The position numbers and the translations under genes are program-made. The notes below the pieces were generated by a model. That model was not told where the DNA came from. It did not search any database and was given only the letters and a program-made list of their open reading frames with translations. From NCBI GenBank assembly GCA_945863825.1, contig CAMBBY010000074.1, positions 1 through 6,516 on the forward strand: 6,516 bases of DNA. The letters are read 5' to 3'. Below are positions 1-6,196 of this stretch, in pieces. Every line of letters starts with the position of its first letter. Within the stretch, counting starts at the first letter, position 1. Origin of the DNA: an uncultured Prevotella sp. (GTDB lineage Bacteria; Bacteroidota; Bacteroidia; Bacteroidales; Bacteroidaceae).

Positions 1-855
1 GGTATATGCTTTGCTTATTCGTTTGCATCCCTGTTGGATTCACAATATATCAATAAAAAGAGGATATTGAAGGATTTCGGGTGTTGGATATTGACGGTTT
101 CCTTTTCCTGGATTACCCTTTTGGAGCCTTTTGCACCTTATGCCAATTATCTGTATATCATTTCCACCCTGATTTTCTGTAGCATCGTGGTAAGATACAT
201 GTTCCATTTCCAGTTTATCTATAGGAAGAAAATGGAGCAGTTGGATAATTACTTCTCTGATGATAATATGCAGCGCTTCATGTTCTGGAAGAAGAAAAGC
301 CTCTTCTTCCTGTGCCTCTTGGGTGTCTTTGCCTATCTCACTCTCTTCTTCGGAATCTATTTCAATTATGCTTACCTGGTGTATTTCGTCAGTGTCAATC
401 TTTATATCGTCATCTCTTTCATCAATTACCGCCCATATTATGGCACGCTCAATTTAGCGTCAGTGATGAATGATGAAATAGAAAACGATTCCAGCCAGAA
501 ACAGGAAACTTCTAAGTTGGAGAATTATGAGAATCTATTCGGAGCACGATTGCAACAGTGGGTGGATGATAAGAAGTATCTCTCATCCCAGTTGACCATC
601 GACAGTCTGGCTTCCGAAATGGGTACCAATAAGGTTTATCTTTCCCGTTATATCAATGGGAAATATGCCGTCAATTTCAGTACCTGGATTACCACCTTGC
701 GCATCAAGGAGGCACAGGCCTATATGTTGGCTCATCCCGGTGCCACATTGGAAGAAGTAGCTTATCATGTCGGTTTCTCTTCTGCTTCCTATTTCTCCCG
801 AGTCTTCTCCCGCATCGTCAAGACAAGTCCTACAATATGGCGAAGTAATATCTGA
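1..855 (+). CDS. Membrane-anchored AraC-family transcriptional regulator, 5' end outside the window
   Basis: The reading frame is open from base 1 to a TGA at 853-855, so the gene starts upstream and 284 residues are visible. The TTG at 34 has no reason to be a start. Counting from base 1, hydrophobic stretches at about residues 27-41, 48-67, 100-121 and 125-141 look like membrane segments. A charged linker (about 155-185) leads to a C-terminal AraC/HTH_18 domain at about 192-282, with two helix-turn-helix units (LTIDSLASEMGTNKVYLSRY, then LEEVAYHVGFSSASYFSRVF). The GFSSASYFSRVFSR stretch is the family signature. Such proteins, with a multi-pass N-terminal part and a cytosolic DNA-binding tail, are common in Bacteroidales. 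The signal sensed and the target genes cannot be read from sequence. The family call is firm; the membrane topology is approximate because the N-terminus is missing. Confidence 0.88.
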   Translation, partial: GICFAYSFASLLDSQYINKKRILKDFGCWILTVSFSWITLLEPFAPYANYLYIISTLIFCSIVVRYMFHFQFIYRKKMEQLDNYFSDDNMQRFMFWKKKSLFFLCLLGVFAYLTLFFGIYFNYAYLVYFVSVNLYIVISFINYRPYYGTLNLASVMNDEIENDSSQKQETSKLENYENLFGARLQQWVDDKKYLSSQLTIDSLASEMGTNKVYLSRYINGKYAVNFSTWITTLRIKEAQAYMLAHPGATLEEVAYHVGFSSASYFSRVFSRIVKTSPTIWRSNI

Positions 856-894
856 AAATTGATGGATTCTTTTATTGTTAAAAAATAAAATATA

Positions 895-926
895 TTTGTT
901 TTTTTCATGGAAATCTTGTATCTTTG
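895..926 (+). promoter_or_regulatory. Bacteroidetes-type promoter of the toxin-antitoxin operon
   Basis: A TTTG at 895-898 (-33 element) is followed after 20 bases by TATCTTTG at 919-926, an exact match to the Bacteroidetes -7 consensus TAnnTTTG. Transcription should begin near 930-935, about 25 bases before the antitoxin ATG at 957. The promoter covers the TTG at 924, which therefore cannot be the real start of the downstream gene. Confidence 0.75.
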
Positions 927-956
927 CAGAAATCAAATATTCTAAATAGGGTTAAT

Positions 957-1205
957 ATGGCACAGATTTTAGTTACTATAGATGATACTCAGTCGTTGGC
1001 AAGCGTTCGCAATGCTATAAAAATGTTGCGTGGCGTTGTTTCTACATCTGTAATGGATACTTCTTCTTTGTCAAAAACAGAGAAGCAGCAAGCTTATGTG
1101 CAAAAAACTTTGACTAAAGCGATGCAAGAGGTGAAATTAGCAAAACTTGAAGGAAAGGAACTTCAAAATATTGATGATTTTATCAACGAAATGAGAGAGG
1201 GTTGA
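957..1205 (+). CDS. Probable antitoxin of a type II toxin-antitoxin pair
   Basis: This encodes 82 residues starting at ATG 957; an in-frame TTG at 924 lies inside the promoter and is rejected. The N-terminus (MAQILVTIDD) predicts a beta strand, followed by a helix around residues 13-24 and a Ser/Thr-rich linker. A long charged helix at about 40-68 is followed by a short tail ending in IDDFINEM. That arrangement, a small N-terminal dimerisation part and an extended C-terminal helix that wraps a toxin, is typical of Bacteroidales antitoxins paired with RelE/HigB-like toxins. The toxin frame begins four bases after the stop, so the two are co-transcribed. No specific antitoxin family or DNA-binding fold is recognised, so the role rests mainly on the toxin next door. 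Autoregulation is likely for the class but no operator is obvious. Confidence 0.72.
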   Translation: MAQILVTIDDTQSLASVRNAIKMLRGVVSTSVMDTSSLSKTEKQQAYVQKTLTKAMQEVKLAKLEGKELQNIDDFINEMREG

Positions 1206-1209
1206 TATA

Positions 1210-1541
1210 ATGGAAGTTACAATAACTATTGGTCCAGAGTTTAAACGCGAGTTTAAGCGTTTGTCTAAGAAGTACCATTCTTTATTGGATGATCTTGAGT
1301 TATGGAAAAAGATATTATAAATAATCCTTTTCTGGGAGATGATCTCGGATCCGGTATCCGAAAAGTTAGAATGGCCATTGCTTCAAAAGGTAAAGGAAAG
1401 AGTGGGGGTGCTCGTATATTGACTTTGAATTTATTACTTGATACTGAAAGTATGGAAATCACTTTATTGACAATTTATGACAAAGGTGAGATTTCCAATG
1501 TGAAGGATGATTTTATTAAATATCTGATTTCCAATTTATAA
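1210..1541 (+). pseudogene. RelE/HigB-like toxin gene split by a one-base frameshift
   Basis: ATG 1210 opens a frame (MEVTITIGPEFKREFKRLSK...) that hits TAA at 1318-1320 after 36 codons. The rest of the same family continues in the -1 frame from about 1302 to TAA at 1539-1541, with the sequence INNPFLGDDLGSGIRKVRMA and then SKGKGKSGGARILTL and LLTIYDKGE. Joined at the A5 run (1306-1310) the two halves give a normal 110-residue RelE/ParE-superfamily toxin, in which the basic SKGKGKSGGAR stretch and the IYDK strand are characteristic. These toxins are ribosome-dependent or free mRNA interferases neutralised by the upstream antitoxin. The total length is one base short of a whole number of codons. 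The codons at the break read TGG AAA AAG, so a -1 ribosomal slip at G AAA AAG would restore the full protein. A lost A in the run, by mutation or sequencing error, is the simpler reading. Confidence 0.8.
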
Positions 1542-1605
1542 TTGCTTTTTGTACTATATAATCAAAAAATGAACGGAAAAACTAATGTTTTTGAAAAAGA
1601 TATTG

Positions 1606-1613
1606 TATTTTTG
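1606..1613 (+). promoter_or_regulatory. -7 promoter element before the esterase gene
   Basis: TATTTTTG at 1606-1613 matches the Bacteroidetes -7 consensus TAnnTTTG, and the expected transcript start (about 1620) leaves a 5' leader of roughly 25 bases before ATG 1645. No TTTG occurs at the right distance upstream: the one at 1590-1593 is only 12 bases away, against the usual 19-21. This suggests either a weak -33 element or help from an activator. Confidence 0.5.
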
Positions 1614-1644
1614 TAGCCAAATTAACAAATAACTAAAACATATA

Positions 1645-2832
1645 ATGAAGAAACAAACGAAATGGCTACTCGCTGGTATGATGATGCTGGCGATGTCCGC
1701 AAATGTGAAAGCCCAGACTTTCGAGGTAGATCTGAGTAAGCAAAATCCTAAAAGTTACGCAGTGGAAGTGCCTGATGGCAACTACAAGGTGACGGTCGTC
1801 CTCGGCTCCAAGAAAAAGGCTGCCAAGACGGTGGTGCGTGCTGAAGCCAGAAGACTCATGGTGGATGAAATCTCTACCAAGAAGGGTAAATTCCAGACTG
1901 TCCAGTTTATCGTCAACAAGCGTTCACCAAAGATATCTGATAAGATGAACGTACGTATCAAACCTCGTGAGGTGGGCACACCTGACTGGGATGACAAGCT
2001 GACTCTTGACTTCTATGGTGCTGCTCCTGCTGTAAAACAGGTGAAGATAGAGCGTGACACGACTGCCACAACCATCTTCCTCTGTGGTAACTCAACCGTA
2101 GTGGATCAGGTTCATGAACCATACGCCAGTTGGGGACAGATGATTCCACGCTGGTTTGGTCCGGAAGTCGCTATTTCCAATCATGCAGAGAGCGGATTGA
2201 CAGCCGGATCCTTCTTAGCTTCCAACCGTCTGGAGAAAGTATTGGCCATGATGAAGAAGGGCGACTATGTGATTTGTGAGTTCGGACACAACGACCAGAA
2301 AGAGAAGACTCCAGGAAGTGGAGCCTGGTATAATTTCTCCTACAATCTGAAGCAATATATAGATAAGGTACGCGCTAAGAGTGGAAACATCATCTTTGTG
2401 ACTCCTACCCAGCGCCGTTTCTTTGACAAAGCTACCCGCAGCAAAATACAGGAAACGCATGGCGACTATCCTGATGCCATGAGAGCTGTGGCAAAAAGAG
2501 AGGGTGTGCCTGTCATCGAACTGCATGATATGACCCGTACATTCTTCGAGACATTGGGCTATGAGAACAGTAAGAAATCGCTGGTTCACTATCCAGCCAA
2601 CACTTATCCTAATCAGCCGAAGGCATTAGAGGATAATACCCACTTCAATCCATACGGAGCCTATGAGGTGGCCAAGATGGTGGTGATGGGAATGAAGCAG
2701 CTCCATCTGCCATTCCTGAAATATCTCCGTCCAGACTGGCAGGATTTCAATCCAGCCCAGCCTGATGACTTCAATAAGTTCCTCTGGTATCCATCCACAG
2801 ACCTGGATGTTACCAAGCCAGATGGAAATTAA
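1645..2832 (+). CDS. Secreted SGNH/GDSL esterase, rhamnogalacturonan acetylesterase-like (CE12 type)
   Basis: The 395-residue product starts with a signal peptide (residues 1-23, basic start MKKQTK, hydrophobic core, likely cut after VKA), so it is exported to the periplasm or surface. Residues 24-130 form a beta-rich N-terminal module resembling the galactose-binding-like domain often placed before these esterases. The SGNH hydrolase domain spans about 142-352. Its block I is FLCGNSTVVDQ with nucleophile Ser150, ESGLTAGSF (182-190) carries the oxyanion Gly, GHND (214-217) has Asn216, and DNTH supplies Asp330 and His333. Asn149 replaces the usual Asp of GDS. The family removes acetyl groups from rhamnogalacturonan I, opening pectin to backbone-cleaving enzymes. 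Here the substrate is inferred from family only, since no other pectin gene is nearby. The gene stands alone between its own -7 box and a terminator. Confidence 0.87.
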   Translation: MKKQTKWLLAGMMMLAMSANVKAQTFEVDLSKQNPKSYAVEVPDGNYKVTVVLGSKKKAAKTVVRAEARRLMVDEISTKKGKFQTVQFIVNKRSPKISDKMNVRIKPREVGTPDWDDKLTLDFYGAAPAVKQVKIERDTTATTIFLCGNSTVVDQVHEPYASWGQMIPRWFGPEVAISNHAESGLTAGSFLASNRLEKVLAMMKKGDYVICEFGHNDQKEKTPGSGAWYNFSYNLKQYIDKVRAKSGNIIFVTPTQRRFFDKATRSKIQETHGDYPDAMRAVAKREGVPVIELHDMTRTFFETLGYENSKKSLVHYPANTYPNQPKALEDNTHFNPYGAYEVAKMVVMGMKQLHLPFLKYLRPDWQDFNPAQPDDFNKFLWYPSTDLDVTKPDGN

Positions 2833-2848
2833 AGATATTCATAACTAA

Positions 2849-2890
2849 GAGAAAGTTTTGCTCCGTACTTCGGAACGGAACTTTCTTTTT
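2849..2890 (+). terminator. Intrinsic terminator after the esterase gene
   Basis: GAAAGTT (2851-2857) pairs with AACTTTC (2879-2885). The inner stem continues through two T·G wobbles, G-C, one C/A mismatch and TCCG/CGGA to a five-base loop (2866-2870), and a T run follows at 2886-2890. It begins 16 bases after the esterase stop codon, so it ends that transcription unit and isolates the dehydrogenase gene. Confidence 0.88.
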
Positions 2891-2994
2891 AGGTATGATA
2901 AACTATCATTTATAGTTTTAATAATTTCTTTTTAGCTTCTTTCGCCAGTTTGTACTGTGCATCATTTTTTGACAATTTTCAACTTATCATCATA

Positions 2995-4038
2995 ATGAAA
3001 GCATTTACTTATATTAAACAAGGTGTATTTGGCTTCACCGAAAAGGAGAAACCTATCCTGATAGATGAACACGATGCCATCGTGAGAGTAACTATGAGCA
3101 GTATTTGTACCAGCGATCTGCATATCAAGCATGGTTCTGTTCCTCGTGCCGTTCCCGGAATTACTGTGGGACATGAAATGGTGGGTGTCGTAGATGAAGT
3201 AGGGGAGAAGGTAACTCATGTGAAACCGGGCGATAGAGTAACTGTGAATGTGGAAACATACTGCGGGGAATGCTTCTACTGCCAACATGGATATGTGAAC
3301 AATTGTACTTCTCCTCATGGCGGTTGGGCTTTGGGCTGTCGTATCGACGGCGGGCAGACCGAATATGTAAGGGTTCCTTATGCCACCACGGGCTTAAACA
3401 GGATTCCTGACAATGTAAGTGATGAGCAGGCACTCTTTGTTGGTGATATCCTTGCCACAGGTTTCTGGGCAACAAGGATTTCTGAAATCAAGGAAGAAGA
3501 TACAGTTTTGATTATCGGAGCAGGACCTACGGGAGTCTGCTGTTTGCTTTGCACGTTGTTGAAGAATCCGCAGAAAATCATCGTTTGCGAGAAGTCTGAA
3601 GCCAGAAGAGCTTTTATCAAGGAGCATTATCCGCAGGTTTTGGTGGTAGAACCGGAGGATTGCGAGGCTTTTGTCAAGGAACAGAGCTTGCACGGTGGTG
3701 CGGATGTGGTGATGGAGGTAGCAGGCGGTCCTGATACTTTCCAGTTGGCATGGCAATGTGCCCGTCCTAATGCGATAGTTACCATTGTGGCGATGTACGA
3801 TAAACCTCAGCTCTTACCTCTCCCAGATATGTATGGCAAAAATCTCATCTTCAAGACTGGCGGTGTAGATGGTTGTGATTGCGAGGAAATCCTGCATCTG
3901 ATATCTCAGGGCAGGATAGACACCACTCCTCTCATTACCCACCATTTCCCTCTTTCTAAAATCGAAGAAGCCTACGATATCTTTGAAAACAGAAAGGATG
4001 GAGTCATTAAAATAGCGATATATCCGGATAAGGAATAA
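2995..4038 (+). CDS. Zinc-dependent medium-chain alcohol dehydrogenase
   Basis: The chosen start is ATG 2995 (347 residues, MKAFTYIKQG), which matches the family's N-terminus; an in-frame ATG at 2950 would only add a non-conserved hydrophobic tail. The GroES-like catalytic domain has the zinc ligands Cys38, His60-Glu61 in the GHExxG motif, and probably Asp151. The structural zinc lobe is complete (Cys90, Cys93, Cys96, Cys104). The Rossmann domain carries GAGPTG at 175-180, and the acidic Glu199 at the end of the second strand suggests NAD(H) over NADP(H). The enzyme is a cytosolic oxidoreductase interconverting alcohols and aldehydes or ketones; the exact substrate cannot be told. A terminator separates it from the esterase. 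No convincing TAnnTTTG box or Shine-Dalgarno is visible, and no terminator lies between it and the nuclease frame that begins four bases after its stop. Confidence 0.9.
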   Translation: MKAFTYIKQGVFGFTEKEKPILIDEHDAIVRVTMSSICTSDLHIKHGSVPRAVPGITVGHEMVGVVDEVGEKVTHVKPGDRVTVNVETYCGECFYCQHGYVNNCTSPHGGWALGCRIDGGQTEYVRVPYATTGLNRIPDNVSDEQALFVGDILATGFWATRISEIKEEDTVLIIGAGPTGVCCLLCTLLKNPQKIIVCEKSEARRAFIKEHYPQVLVVEPEDCEAFVKEQSLHGGADVVMEVAGGPDTFQLAWQCARPNAIVTIVAMYDKPQLLPLPDMYGKNLIFKTGGVDGCDCEEILHLISQGRIDTTPLITHHFPLSKIEEAYDIFENRKDGVIKIAIYPDKE

Positions 4039-4042
4039 AGGC

Positions 4043-5170
4043 ATGAATGAAATTATTAACGCAAATACCGATTTGCTGCCTGATGGTTATGCAGAATGGC
4101 GCAAAGACATAGAGCATCTTATAGAGGTAGCAAAACTACGTACCGCAATTAATGTCAATGCTGACACATTGGCGTTATATTGGACTTAGGGCAAACGAAT
4201 TTTAGCACAGCAGAGATAATTAGGCTGGGGAGCAAATATCATATCAAAATTATCTGTTGATTTATCCCAAAAGTTCCCTAATGATAGAGGATACTCTTTG
4301 AGTAATCTCAAAAGTATGAGACGTTTCGCTGAAGCGTATCCAGATTTTCCATTTTTGCAAGTGCCGCTTGCAAAAATGGAAAATATTCCAATTGGTCAAG
4401 TGGCACTTGACCAATTTAAAGAAGATGACAAAGGCTTTGTGCAAGTGGAACTTGCACAAATTACTTGGTATCATCACATTTCGCTTCTATCGAAAGTAAA
4501 AGACATTGCCGAACGAGCTTATTACATCACAGAAACTGCGCAGAATGGATGGAGTCGTGATGTGATGCTTATGCAGATAGCAAATGGGTATATCCATGCT
4601 AAAGGGCATGCAATCAATAACTTTGAGCAAACCTTGCCACCTCTTCAGTCCGATTTGGCGAAGTATATTTTTAAAGACCCATACAATTTTAGTTTTTTGG
4701 GCACAGTGGCACTCCAAAATGAGCTTGACATTGAGAAAACATTGACAAGCAAGATTACAGACTTTCTCCTTGAAATGGGACGTGGCTTTGCATACATTGG
4801 CAGGCAATACCACATTTCGGTAGATGGTGATGACTACTATATCGACTTGCTGATGTACCACCTCAAACTGCATTGCTATGTTGTTGTGGAGTTAAAAGCC
4901 GTGGAGTTCAAACCAGAGTTTGTTAGCAAGCTGAACTTTTATATTTCTGCTGTTGATGACATTGTAAAATCTCCAGAAGACAAACCTACAATTGGTTTGC
5001 TTCTCTGCCGAACTAAGAGTAACAAGAAAGCCGAGTTTTCGCTTCGTGGCATAACCCAACCTATGGGTATTGCGCAATATGAAACAGAAAAGCTCTTTGC
5101 TGATGTTGCATCGGCATTACCACAGATTGAGGAAATAGAGGAAAAACTTGAAGACTTGGATAATAAGTAA
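4043..5170 (+). pseudogene. DUF1016/YhcG-type PD-(D/E)XK nuclease gene with two in-frame stop codons
   Basis: ATG 4043, preceded by AAAGG, opens a frame of 376 codons that would be a normal-length DUF1016 nuclease. Codon 49 is TAG (4187-4189) and codon 59 is TAA (4217-4219). The flanking sequence is still conserved in the same frame (LALYWT, stop, GKRILAQQR, stop, LGWGANIISKLSVDL), so these are nonsense changes and not a frameshift. The N-terminal DUF1016_N domain covers about codons 15-180. The C-terminal nuclease domain keeps Glu244, Asp268 (YYIDLL) and the Glu283-x-Lys285 pair (VVVELK), so the catalytic core is intact. Family members accompany type I restriction and other defence loci in Bacteroidales and are thought to act on DNA. 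A shorter protein could start inside (for example ATG 4316) but would lack much of the N-terminal domain. Codons 101-140 carry three palindromes, described separately. Confidence 0.85.
4344..4460. repeat. Three consecutive in-frame palindromes inside the nuclease gene
   Basis: Palindrome 1 has perfect 18-base arms, ATTTTCCATTTTTGCAAG (4344-4361) and its complement (4367-4384), around the loop TGCCG. Palindrome 2 has 13-base arms (4390-4402 and 4404-4416) around one base, or 11-base arms around TGGCA. Palindrome 3 has 10-base arms (4436-4445 and 4451-4460) around TGGAA. All three share the core CAAGTG-nn-nCTTG. Their centres are 39 and 45 bases apart, both multiples of three. They encode FLQVPLAKMEN, IGQVALDQF and FVQVELAQI, a repeated QVxL motif just before the conserved ITWYHHISLL segment. 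Confidence 0.9.
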
Positions 5171-5276
5171 AAGCAGGCATTTAGAGGACATCTTTGATGA
5201 GGGGAAACTGGATAAGGACGTGGTTGTTTCCAAAATGGAAATAACCACCCTGCATGGTGTAATCTGGCTTTGTTAA
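5166..5276 (+). pseudogene. Internal fragment of a RhuM-family (virulence/restriction-associated) gene
   Basis: In the frame beginning at 5166 the DNA reads RHLEDIFDEGKLDKDVVVSK, then MEITTLHGVI, ending at TAA 5274-5276. This matches the part of RhuM-family proteins usually written as (K/R)HIxNIFxEGEL-x-VVxKxxxTT-x-G, which lies in the middle of a roughly 300-residue protein. There is no start codon, no N-terminal part, and homology ends at the stop. The piece overlaps the last bases of the nuclease gene and is out of frame with it. RhuM genes often sit next to hsdM and hsdS in Bacteroidales, which fits the HsdS gene downstream. I read it as the scar of a deletion that removed most of RhuM. 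The match is from memory of the family and the fragment is short, so confidence is moderate. Confidence 0.62.
5220..5248. repeat. 12-base-pair hairpin inside the RhuM remnant
   Basis: GTGGTTGTTTCC (5220-5231) pairs with GGAAATAACCAC (5237-5248) with a single G·T wobble and a loop of AAAAT. It overlaps codons for the VVVSKMEIT stretch. No T run follows on this strand, so it is not an ordinary terminator; an A9 run (5275-5283) lies 26 bases downstream. Confidence 0.7.
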
Positions 5277-5319
5277 AAAAAAATAAATGAATTGTTAGGA
5301 ATAAAATTAAAAGGATTCT

Positions 5320-5949
5320 ATGAAACTGAAAAAATATAAATTGAGAAAGCTTTGCTTGCCAAACCAAATTGGCAAATATGGCATACCTGCCCCAGCAATA
5401 GCATATTCGAATGGCAAGATACGATATTTGCGAATAAGTGACATATCGGAAGAAGGTACACTTGTCAATACTGACAAAAAATCAGTAGAAAGTGATGACA
5501 TTGAGCAATATATATTGGAAGAGAATGATATAGTTTTTGCAAGAACGGGCAATTCTACAGGAAGAGCGTATCTCTATGATAAGCGAGATGGTGTTATGGC
5601 TTATGCTGGTTTCTTGATAAAATATCAACTTGACGAGCATAAGGTAAATCCAATTTACCTACGTTACTTTACGCTAAGTACTTTCTACAAACAATGGGTT
5701 GCGAATTTGTCAGTAGGTAGTACGCGTGGTAATATTTCTGCTCAAACGTTTGCTGATTGTCCTATAGTGTTGCCACCAAGACACCAACAAGATGTCTTAG
5801 TGGAAACCCTATCTAATATAGATGCAAAAATCAAACTTAATCGTCAGATAAATGATAATTTACCGGCAAGAACAGATATACCAATACTTAATTTACAAAA
5901 CCTACATTATACGGCAAACACTATAAAGATAAGTATTACCTTTAGTTAA
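5320..5949 (+). CDS. hsdS: Half-size type I restriction-modification specificity subunit (HsdS)
   Basis: This encodes 209 residues from ATG 5320, preceded by AAAAGGA at 5309-5315. It contains one target recognition domain: the N-terminal IRYLRISDISEEGTL, ENDIVFARTGNSTGRAYLYD and the SVGSTRGNISAQTFADCPIV stretch at about 130-150. The conserved helical spacer follows (PPRHQQDVLVETLSNIDAKI, then KLNRQINDNL, ending near residue 181). HsdS normally has two such units in about 400 residues and directs HsdM and HsdR to a bipartite DNA site. After NDNLPA the last 26 residues show no family match, so the gene is either truncated or a natural half-subunit that could work as a dimer. No hsdM or hsdR is in the window. 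Half-length hsdS cassettes are common in Bacteroidales loci that swap domains by inversion. Base composition is clearly more AT-rich than the dehydrogenase gene. Confidence 0.85.
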   Translation: MKLKKYKLRKLCLPNQIGKYGIPAPAIAYSNGKIRYLRISDISEEGTLVNTDKKSVESDDIEQYILEENDIVFARTGNSTGRAYLYDKRDGVMAYAGFLIKYQLDEHKVNPIYLRYFTLSTFYKQWVANLSVGSTRGNISAQTFADCPIVLPPRHQQDVLVETLSNIDAKIKLNRQINDNLPARTDIPILNLQNLHYTANTIKISITFS

Positions 5950-6186
5950 AATCCAAGTAATATTTAGCTAAAAATACCATTTCTCATCATATTATAAAAT
6001 AAAAATTTTTTTTGCATAAAAGTACATAATAAAATAAATTAGTAACTACTCAGCACCCCCATTGAAAACTTGTCGTTACTAAAGCATAAACTTGAATAAA
6101 AAAGCCTCGAAATACGAGAGCGGCTTCGATAGTCAATGAAGCCTATTTCATAGAGCAATGAAAGCAGCTTCGTAAGCTGTTGAAGC
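5950..6186. other. AT-rich non-coding stretch with inverted repeats
   Basis: No credible gene is seen on either strand. The first 90 bases are very AT-rich and contain TTTAGTTAAAA (5941-5951) and TTTAGCTAAAA (5963-5973) as near-direct repeats 22 bases apart, the second including a perfect 10-base palindrome. From 6039 onward the composition rises and stem-loop sequences follow one another: TTAGTAAC/GTTACTAA, AAGCC/GGCTT (6102-6106 with 6122-6126), ATGAA/TTCAT (6136-6140 with 6147-6151), and the nested pair at 6152-6196. It may be a recombination scar or a structured intergenic element. Confidence 0.55.
6039..6082. repeat. 8-base perfect inverted repeat TTAGTAAC / GTTACTAA
   Basis: TTAGTAAC at 6039-6046 and its exact complement GTTACTAA at 6075-6082 flank 28 bases that include a C5 run. 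The spacing is long for a terminator and would suit paired protein-binding half-sites or the base of a larger fold. No T run follows the right arm. Confidence 0.55.
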
Positions 6187-6196
6187 CTATTGCTCT
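6152..6196. repeat. Nested inverted repeat at the left edge of the ATPase fragment
   Basis: The outer arms AGAGCAAT (6152-6159) and ATTGCTCT (6189-6196) are perfect complements. Inside sits CAGCTT-CGT-AAGCTG (6165-6179), a perfect six-base stem with a three-base loop. The right outer arm overlaps the first recognisable codons of the ATP-binding protein fragment, so the repeat marks or crosses the junction. The word TGAAGCCTATT appears twice nearby (6137-6147 and 6181-6191). Confidence 0.65.

Noticed and set aside
34..36. TTG as the start codon of the AraC-type regulator
   Set aside because: The frame is open upstream to base 1 with hydrophobic, membrane-like residues, so the true start lies before the window.
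924..956. Antitoxin starting at TTG 924 with 11 extra residues
   Set aside because: The TTG is part of the TATCTTTG -7 promoter element, so it would lie upstream of the transcript start; ATG 957 fits the protein.
1577..1592. AAAAAC-TAAT-GTTTTT inverted repeat as a terminator of the toxin-antitoxin operon
   Set aside because: The stem is only six base pairs and almost all A-T, with no following T run. It could be an operator, but nothing supports that.
2950..2994. 15-residue N-terminal extension of the alcohol dehydrogenase
   Set aside because: It is not conserved in medium-chain dehydrogenases, and ATG 2995 gives the family's normal N-terminus MKAFTYI.
4187..4219. Stop-codon reassignment explaining the interrupted nuclease frame
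   Set aside because: Both TAG and TAA occur inside the frame, while TAA and TGA clearly end other genes in the window, so recoding would need two meanings for TAA.
4344..4460. CRISPR-like repeat array
   Set aside because: The repeats are palindromic, unequal in length, in frame with a protein and only three in number, with no spacer-like unique segments or cas genes.
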